Shown piece by piece: positions 16,637-23,700 of a stretch of DNA of 36,103 nucleotides (its first letter is position 1; every line of letters begins with the position of its first letter). A model generated the notes under the pieces. The model saw only the letters and a list, made by a program, of their open reading frames with translations. It made no database searches and was not told where the DNA came from. Source of the DNA: a virus. The position numbers and the translations under genes were made by a program. Location of the stretch: positions 1 to 36,103 of the IMG/VR virus record IMGVR_UViG_3300032296_004192; one strand, 5' to 3'.

Positions 16637-16867
16637 ATGACCATTAACTACTACATTTTTGATCGAATTGAAAAAGATGAATTAGGTTGTCACTGGGGAT
16701 ACAAAGGCAACAAGTTTTGCGAAGTTTTTCCAATATCAGCAGACGACACAGAAGCAGAATTAATCCGAAATGGGTTTGCAAAATGTGACGCTCCAGATAC
16801 GGAAAAATTCTGCATCGAAGAGTCAAATATCAAGTGCAATGAAGACGGTTCTTGGGAGTTGTACTGA
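16637..16867 (+). CDS. Unknown small Cys-containing cassette protein (76 aa)
   Basis: ATG 16637 follows AGAAAGAGAACATC, a modest ribosome-binding site. The 76-aa product is acidic (many Asp and Glu) with five Cys, and is mostly soluble. It reads like a compact alpha-beta domain: INYYIFDRIEKDELGCHWGY, then FCEVFPISADD, then FCIEESNIKC. Cys pairs could bind a metal or form disulfides, but spacing fits no classical zinc finger. It lies between the second cassette gene and a long HIP1 hairpin. Confidence 0.6.
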   Translation: MTINYYIFDRIEKDELGCHWGYKGNKFCEVFPISADDTEAELIRNGFAKCDAPDTEKFCIEESNIKCNEDGSWELY

Positions 16868-16897
16868 TGCGATCGCTCTTGACTTGAGCGATCGCAT
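16867..16897. promoter_or_regulatory. Perfect 12-bp hairpin built from two HIP1 octamers
   Basis: ATGCGATCGCTC (16867-16878), a 7-base loop and GAGCGATCGCAT (16886-16897) pair perfectly; each arm contains one GCGATCGC. It lies directly after the third cassette stop and just before TAGGAG and the ATG of the fourth gene, so it may end transcripts partially or protect an upstream RNA. There is no T-run long enough for a classical terminator. Confidence 0.85.
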
Positions 16898-16912
16898 TCT
16901 TAGGAGTAAATA

Positions 16913-17164
16913 ATGACTAGAAAACAGGAGAGTATAACGCTCTCCCTTTCGCTAGAGCACAAAGCCGAACTCGAAAAACTTTCCCTAGAATTTGGCTGTA
17001 CATGGGGCGATAAGCCCAATGTTTCCGGGCTGATGAAAGCAATAGCAGAAGGCGATATTCTGCTTTTAAAAGCAGACAAACCCGCAAAACGAAAGCGGGC
17101 ATTAATCAAGGATGCGATCGCCAGCATCCAAGACGCACTCACAATTTTATTGGAATTAATTTAA
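16913..17164 (+). CDS. Putative RHH/CopG-like regulator, last cassette gene (83 aa)
   Basis: ATG 16913 is preceded by TAGGAGTAAATA. The N-terminal ESITLSLSLEHKAELEKLS has a strand followed by a helix, then FGCTWGDKPNVSGLMKAIAEGD gives a second helix: a ribbon-helix-helix-like pattern seen in cyanobacterial accessory genes. A basic patch (KPAKRKRALIKDA) and an aliphatic C-terminal helix follow, suitable for dimerisation. It may regulate the cassette promoter. The family assignment rests on pattern only. Confidence 0.6.
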   Translation: MTRKQESITLSLSLEHKAELEKLSLEFGCTWGDKPNVSGLMKAIAEGDILLLKADKPAKRKRALIKDAIASIQDALTILLELI

Positions 17165-17180
17165 ACATCTAAACATCATG

Positions 17181-17205
17181 CCCTCTTTTTGAGGGTATTT
17201 TTTTG
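17181..17205 (+). terminator. Terminator closing the small-gene cassette
   Basis: CCCTC (17181-17185), a TTTTT loop and GAGGG (17191-17195) are followed by TATTTTTTTG. Together with the promoter at 16062 it bounds an independent transcription unit inside the tail-tip operon. Late transcription of the tip genes must read through it, or a promoter near 17205-17237 must restart it; a GGGG...CCCC inverted repeat lies there. Confidence 0.85.
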
Positions 17206-17237
17206 TCATAAAATAGGGGAAATTATACCCCACCAGC

Positions 17238-19556
17238 ATGGCTACACTTGCACTCAACCTAGCAATTGGATTCGCGTCGTCCTTCCTCTCAAACCTTCTT
17301 GCCCCATCATCATCATCACCCACATCCATGATCAAACAAGAAGGACCAAGATTAAACGATCTGTCTGCCCCCAAAAGCTCGTACGGAGGAAGCATCCCCA
17401 GAATTTACGGCACCGTCCGAGTAGCAGGAAATGCAATCTGGGCAAGTAATATCAGGGAAACAGTCCATACTGAACAAAGTTATAGCGGTGGTGGTGGCGG
17501 TGGCGGGAAAGGTGGTGGCGGTGGCGGTGGCGGTGGCGGCACCATTACAGAAACCACCACCTATACTTACAATGGATCTTTTGCCGTACTCTTGGGAGAG
17601 GGAGAGATAACAGGCATCAAACGAATTTGGCTGAATTCCAAGCTTGTCTATAATATTGCCCCCGACGCTGACACTGACACATACAACAGAAGCCAAATTT
17701 TTGCGGGAAGCATTAGAGTTTATACAGGATACGCCCATCAACAAGACTCCTTGATTGCCGGGTGGCAAGGATCAGCATATACCCCGGCCTATCGAGGCAG
17801 AAGCTACATAGTATTTGTTGATATCCCCCTAGAAGAATGGGGAAATAGGCTTCCAGTCGTATCCGCTGAAGTAGTGCAACATGGCTACTTTTCCGGTGGT
17901 AGATTGTACAGCGTTCCGATCAGCCTGGGGGCGATCGCGCAAAACATCTGCTCCAGAGTAGGGTTTGACCCAAGCGATCTAGACACCACAGAAGTAGGCG
18001 ATATCCAAGTCGAAGGATTTTGGACAAATACTAATATTTCTGCCCGTGATGCCCTGGCACAACTTCAGAAAATATTCTTCTTTGACGTAATTGAGTCCGG
18101 CGGTAAACTCAAATTCATCAAACAAGTCCGTCCCGGCAGCCCCATTGCCATCCCCATTACAGACCTAGCCACCCACGAATATGGGCAGCAACGCCCCGAC
18201 AACTTCAACTCAATTCGCATCCAAGACACAGAAATTCTCGACGAGGTTTCTGTCACCTACCTTGACCTAAATTTTGCCTATCAGCAGGCCAGCCAATCCG
18301 CCAAGCGCCAAATTTCGCCCAACAAAAACAAGAACGATCTTAAGTTTGACATCGTTCTCAACGCGTCCACAGCCCTGGCAGTGGCACAAAAAACTTTATA
18401 TTTGGGATGGGCGCAAAGGCGAAAATTTACCTTCACCCTGCCCCTTAAGTATGCCGTTCTCGAACCCGGAGACGTTGTCAGTGTCCCAGTCTTCAGCAAT
18501 GAACCCCTTTTAATTTATATTTTAAAAATCAATATCGGCGCGAATTTCCTTTTAGAATGTGAGGGCATCCCCTACGAGCCATCATTAATAAATCTCACAG
18601 CCACAGCCACAGCCCCCGCCGTATTACTCTCCTTGCCCAATCCCGGCAACACAGATTTAAGATTGCTAGATATTCCCCTAATCAGAGATGAAGATGTGGA
18701 TCTAGGAATTTATGTAGCGCCTACGGGCAGCGCAGCTTGGCGGAATGCCGCCCTATACGTTAGCCGCAATGGTGGTAATAGCTATCAGTATGCCAAAGCA
18801 CTGCTAACAAAATCAATTGTAGGATCGTGTAACTCAATATTAGGAAATAGTTCTGAATTTTTAATTGACCGCAAAAATTCTCTATCCGTAACCATCAATT
18901 CTGGAGAATTAGAAAGTATCACCGACATTGATTTTTATAATGGTAGGAACTGCGCCCTAGTTGGGCAAGAAATTATTTATTTTAAAACTGCCACCCTCGT
19001 AGAACCCAACACCTATATTCTTTCCGAATTACTTAGGGGCAGACGCGGAACTGAATGGGCGATCGCCTCCCATAACAGCAACGAACAATTTATATTGCTG
19101 AGTGGATATATCGAAAGAATCACCGGCGACATACTAGACCTAAACGTTCAACGCCAATACAAAGCCCCTATCCCTGGACAATCCCTAGACGATCTAAACC
19201 CCACACCTTTTACCTCTACAGGTAGCGGACTCAAGCCATACTCGCCCTGCCACATCAAAGGAGTCAGGGACAACAACGGCAACTTAACAATTACCTGGAT
19301 ACGTCGGACCAGGAAAGGTGGCTTATTACTTGATTATCAGGATGTGCCATTATCCGAAGACAAAGAACTATATAGTATTGATATACTAATGAGTAGTATG
19401 GTTGTACGAAATTTTCTTACCCCCGACCCGACTATAACTTACACGGCCGCAGACCAAGTAATTGATTTTGGCATAGCTCAAGCCACCGTATTGGTGAGCA
19501 TTTCTCAGATGTCAGTTTACGTCGGATCAGGAAACCCAGGGATAGCCACAATATAA
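17238..19556 (+). CDS. Tail-tip host-specificity protein (lambda J / GTA gp15-like)
   Basis: The 772-aa protein opens with a hydrophobic helix (ALNLAIGFASSFLSNLL), then SYGGSIPRIYGTVRVAGNAIWAS, the hallmark start of the Phage-tail_3 / gp15-like family. GLY-rich residues 82-101 interrupt the first domain. The middle (IGSRVGFDPSDLDTTEV-like and PDNFNSIRIQDTE) and the C-terminal fibronectin-like ITWIRRTRKGG fit the tip fold. At 772 aa it lacks the N-terminal TIM-barrel region of the roughly 1300-aa RcGTA gp15. It would form the central tip that first contacts the cell surface and holds the NlpC enzyme. The start ATG 17238 has no strong SD. Confidence 0.88.
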   Translation: MATLALNLAIGFASSFLSNLLAPSSSSPTSMIKQEGPRLNDLSAPKSSYGGSIPRIYGTVRVAGNAIWASNIRETVHTEQSYSGGGGGGGKGGGGGGGGGGTITETTTYTYNGSFAVLLGEGEITGIKRIWLNSKLVYNIAPDADTDTYNRSQIFAGSIRVYTGYAHQQDSLIAGWQGSAYTPAYRGRSYIVFVDIPLEEWGNRLPVVSAEVVQHGYFSGGRLYSVPISLGAIAQNICSRVGFDPSDLDTTEVGDIQVEGFWTNTNISARDALAQLQKIFFFDVIESGGKLKFIKQVRPGSPIAIPITDLATHEYGQQRPDNFNSIRIQDTEILDEVSVTYLDLNFAYQQASQSAKRQISPNKNKNDLKFDIVLNASTALAVAQKTLYLGWAQRRKFTFTLPLKYAVLEPGDVVSVPVFSNEPLLIYILKINIGANFLLECEGIPYEPSLINLTATATAPAVLLSLPNPGNTDLRLLDIPLIRDEDVDLGIYVAPTGSAAWRNAALYVSRNGGNSYQYAKALLTKSIVGSCNSILGNSSEFLIDRKNSLSVTINSGELESITDIDFYNGRNCALVGQEIIYFKTATLVEPNTYILSELLRGRRGTEWAIASHNSNEQFILLSGYIERITGDILDLNVQRQYKAPIPGQSLDDLNPTPFTSTGSGLKPYSPCHIKGVRDNNGNLTITWIRRTRKGGLLLDYQDVPLSEDKELYSIDILMSSMVVRNFLTPDPTITYTAADQVIDFGIAQATVLVSISQMSVYVGSGNPGIATI
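17486..17538 (+). repeat. Glycine-codon microsatellite in the tip protein
   Basis: Runs of GGT and GGC encode seven Gly, a Lys and ten Gly inside an otherwise folded domain. Such repeats slip easily, and because each unit is a codon, length changes keep the frame. This may tune loop flexibility in the tip. Confidence 0.85.
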
Positions 19557-19560
19557 TAAT

Positions 19561-19899
19561 ATGCCCACCCCCAGAGCCGAATTACCCCAACTAAGCGAAG
19601 CACAAGCAGGTAAAACCATCACAATTAACGAGGCCTTTGCCAAGCTAGAAGCCCTAACAGTTGGTGCAGCCGTTACCAGAACCACTACCACGCCCCCCAG
19701 TTCCCCCAGCGAAGGCGACATTTACCTTATTCCCGCCGCCGCAACCGGTGCATGGGAAAACAAAGTCAATGCGATCGCCCACTACCTTAACGGCACATGG
19801 AACTTCTACTTCCCCAAAAACGGATATGTGATCTTCAGCCTCGAAGACGAGGCATTTTATTTTTATAAACAAACTACAGATACCTGGACACAGATATGA
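19561..19899 (+). CDS. DUF2793 tail/fibre accessory protein
   Basis: The 112-aa product starts four bases after the tip protein stop. It has the DUF2793 layout: LPQLSEAQAGKTITINEAFAK at the start, PPSSPSEGDIYLIPAAATGAW in the middle, then IAHYLNGTWNFYFPKNGYV and a closing aromatic strand. DUF2793 proteins accompany GTA-like tail tips and appear to cap or decorate fibres. It ends with an ATGA overlap into the next gene, so the two are co-translated. Confidence 0.85.
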   Translation: MPTPRAELPQLSEAQAGKTITINEAFAKLEALTVGAAVTRTTTTPPSSPSEGDIYLIPAAATGAWENKVNAIAHYLNGTWNFYFPKNGYVIFSLEDEAFYFYKQTTDTWTQI

Positions 19900-20708
19900 A
19901 AGTTTATTCAGAAATTGATAGTGTCTTTGAGCAGGACATTACTATTTATCGAGGGGCAGACTTTGTTAAAGATTTTTATTATGAAGATAAAAGCGTCGAA
20001 ATCATTAGTTTCACCCCAGGATCTACCACCGAAATCACCACCCAAAAACCCCATTTCCTGTCCAACGGAGAAGGCGTGAACATCCGAGGGGTAGAAGGTT
20101 CAGAAGAAATTAATAACTCCCTAACAGTCACCGTCGTCAACAGCAACAGCTTCAGAGTACCAGTTGCCACCAACGGACAAACACTATCAGGCGGCACAGC
20201 AAACCGTCCCGTCAACCTCGCCGGATGGATTTTCGGGGCAGAAGTCCGTAGCGCCATTGAATCTAACGCCGGTGATAGTGGTGGCGTAGTAGCCTCAATT
20301 TCCACCGGGGATCTATCCTCAGTAATTCTCGATGGGCAAAATAATCTAGTAGTTGGCGACGAAATCACCATCACCGCCGCCGGCATTACCAACGCCAAAA
20401 TATTATCACTCACTCCTACAACCATCCCTAGTCAATTAATAGCCAGAATTGATGGCGTAGCCAGTGGTGGAGTCGTCAAAGTTCCCATCTCAAGAAACAC
20501 CAAACTTATTGCAACCTTCAACTGCTTTCCCATCAATGCCCTAGCCGGAAAATTCAGAATCTCCCTACCGGCGATCGCCACCGCAGCCATGCCTAGCCCC
20601 GCCGGAAACTATTACTACGACGTAAAATACAAATCGGGAAATTTCGTTTTCCCCATTGTCCGCGGTCGAGCAATCATCGAAAGTTTAGCCACACAACTAA
20701 CCCTCTAA
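19896..20708 (+). CDS. Probable baseplate / fibre-attachment protein (270 aa)
   Basis: The opening QDITIYRGADFVKDFYYED and the closing AGNYYYDVKYKSGNFVFPIVRGRAII resemble the two halves of a small baseplate beta-sandwich domain (BppU-N-like). Between them are residues with PHFLSNGEGVNIRGVEG...TVTVVNSNSFRVP, a separate beta-domain common in phage tail proteins, so the outer domain is split by an insertion. It probably anchors the fibre encoded immediately downstream. No enzyme motif is present. Identification is by pattern, and the exact role is inferred from position. Confidence 0.6.
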   Translation: MKVYSEIDSVFEQDITIYRGADFVKDFYYEDKSVEIISFTPGSTTEITTQKPHFLSNGEGVNIRGVEGSEEINNSLTVTVVNSNSFRVPVATNGQTLSGGTANRPVNLAGWIFGAEVRSAIESNAGDSGGVVASISTGDLSSVILDGQNNLVVGDEITITAAGITNAKILSLTPTTIPSQLIARIDGVASGGVVKVPISRNTKLIATFNCFPINALAGKFRISLPAIATAAMPSPAGNYYYDVKYKSGNFVFPIVRGRAIIESLATQLTL

Positions 20709-20714
20709 ATAATT

Positions 20715-23700
20715 ATGGAAGTCAACCCTATAGAAAATCCTAGAGTCCTTGTATCCCCAGCCGCCCAAGGACCACCAGGCACAGTCGCCGAATTCGGGCT
20801 AGGTAGCGTTACCCTCGTATCTAGCTTTACCATTCCCCCATCTGGAGGCGTAGTAGTTAGTCCTTCCTCTGGAAATTTCCTCAACGACGGGGACTTTATC
20901 TACGGCAACATCAACGGCATCGAAGGCACACTTTCGAGAGCCGACAACGTTTACACATTCAGCCGCCAGACACCCGGCACGGCCGTACCTGTTACCGGGG
21001 GGGTAGCGTCTTTTTATCCCCTCCGTTCTAATCAAATTATTTTCTGCACCGACACCATTACCACATTGAGAAATCGCCCCGCCGTCACCACAGACGAGAA
21101 GGTATTTGTCGGTGGCAGAGCCAACACCAACGATGAGCAATGGGCGATTTATCGCGCCGACCCAACCGACAACATTTCCAGCGATGATGGGGCGCTTATA
21201 ATTGTATCCTCCGGCGGCACACGCTGGAAACGCATAGCCGCAGGATCAAACGGCTTATCCATCGCCTCCGCCCTGACCTTGGGAGGCGTGAAAATTGGTA
21301 CAGGTATACCAATAACAGGAGACGGTACAATCTCCTCCTACAAATACAGCAATAGAATTTATGTATCGCCAATGGGAAGCGATACCAACGACGGCAGAAG
21401 CCCCGAAACGTCCTTAAGAACCATCAAAACCGCCGCCAGATTAGCCGCATCTACCCCCACCGTCGAATCAATTTATGTAGCCACCGGGGAATACATAGAA
21501 GATAACCCTGTATATCTGCCACCGGGAACAGCAGTCATTGGGGATAACCTGCGCCGCACCATAGTCAAACCTTTGAACGAAGGCAGGGACTTTTTCTGGT
21601 GGTCGAGCGGCTGCTATATCAACTATTTAGTTTTTCAGGACTACTATTTTGGCGGACAGGGCTTACTAGATACCTCCTCCCAAGCCAATGATCGGGAATT
21701 CCCAGCCACCGGACTAACCTTCAAACTATTTCCTGGACATACCCTGCAAAGAGTACCAGGAGTTTACAAAGATGGTGCGGGATTAATCTCCTTTCAACGA
21801 GTCTCCATTATTAATGGAGCTTACGACTTCATGATCTCCCTCAACCCTGATCTAGTCATCCCCGACGGCGGACAAGCTTGGAAGACAGACATAGGCTATA
21901 TAGTTGATGCAGTAGCCAACGACCTCAAAGCAGGTGGCAACGTCAACGCCATCAAAACTGGCACAGCTTACCGCGATATCAATGGAGAATTAATTAGTGG
22001 CATCAATGCCGCCAAAGTTTTACAAATAAAGCAAGCCTTCAACAAAGCTAGAGAACTTTGCAAAGCTGCCATCATGAACGTCCCGCCAAACTACGGGACT
22101 ATAGACACCTGTAACCCAGGTGCTTGCACCCAGGTCAGCAACACCATTGACAGCCTCTTCGACATAGCAATTTTCATACTTGATGGCGGCGACATACCTC
22201 CATACAATTCAGGATCAAGCTATATCCTGATAGATCAAGAATGGATTGAAGTATTCGACATAACAGGAGATACCATCACCATCGCCAACACTGGCAAACG
22301 TGGGGTAAACAATCCCGTAACCGGGGCAAACAGCACCGCCGCCAAACACATCAATGGCGCGGTTGTTTCCCAAGCAGGGAGAGCCTTTAGATATGCCGTT
22401 GCCTTCCCAGATCAAAGCGGATATATCGGCAAAGGCAGAATTAGTATTAGCGGCGTAGCCGTCATCGGCACAGGCACAAAATTCACCACAGAATGCTTTC
22501 CCAACTGGCAATTAAAAGTAGGAAATATCTCTTACACTATTCAATCAATTAATAGCAATACCTCAATTACTCTCAAAGAAATAGGAACAGCGCAAGCCGA
22601 TAAAACCTATAAAATTATTCCCAAGAAAGAACAAATATTTCTATCTCCCTACATTCAGAACTGCTCCAACATCAGCGTTTTAGGAAACTCCTATTACGAC
22701 GACAGCATCAAAGCCTATGATGCCGACAAAACAAGAGCGGGAGGAATGTTAGTTGATAACTTACAACTAGACAACAAAACCCCAGTCCCATCTAATGTTA
22801 GCGATGCCTTTACTCAGGTCGCCTTTGGCGGCATTGGATTCCATCTAAAAAATGATGCCTACGCCCAACTAGTATCCGTATTTCAGGTATTCTCCGGCGT
22901 GGGCGTGCTAACTGAAAGTGGCGGCTATGCCTCCATCACCAACTCGGCCACAAACTTCGGAGATATAGGCTTAGTTGCCGCGGGATTTAGTAATAAAGCC
23001 ATGCCCTCCTTCCGAGATGCGACCGTAACATTCATCGAGAATGCCACCAAACCAGGCTTTAACACTACCCCCACAGATATCCTCTCATCTAGCTTCGCAT
23101 CTGATTCAGGAGGGTTAAAAACCAAAGCCACCATTACCGTCAGTGCTACCGACATCAGCAAATTTGAAGCCGGACAAACAATTGCGATCGCCGAACACAC
23201 CTCTACCCCAACAATTAACGGCACAAATCTCACCATCAGCGGCGTTAACTTTAGCGGCAATTCCATTGAGGTAATTCTTAATATTGCCTATCCAAACACT
23301 CGAATCAACGGTGCAGCCACCGGAAATATCACCATTACCAGTGGCAAACTAGAAACAAAAGTAACCGTTAACGGCTTCAAACAAAATCCACTAGCAAACT
23401 ATATTGTCAAAATCACCGATCTACCATCTCACCCCAGTGGGATCGAGTATACAGTCAGTGAAATCAAAAACGAATTATTAGGAGGAGTTTGCACCTTCAC
23501 CCTTGGGCAAGTCATACCCGCCTCAGTTCTCGCCACATTGGCAGCAAACCGCCCCATAGAATTAAGATCACCATCAACAATCAATAGTTCTTCCCACACC
23601 TTTGAATATGTAGGCGCGGGCATCAACTATACCGCACTGCCAATCAACGGCGGACGCACAGACAAAAGCAAGCAAGCAATAGAAATCAACGGCGGAAAAT

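Noticed and set aside
19979-20425. Minus-strand 148-aa frame opposite the baseplate gene, and similar long frames such as 5431-5844
   Set aside because: Both lie opposite well-supported genes in the same codon register as shadow frames and have no sensible protein features or start signals.
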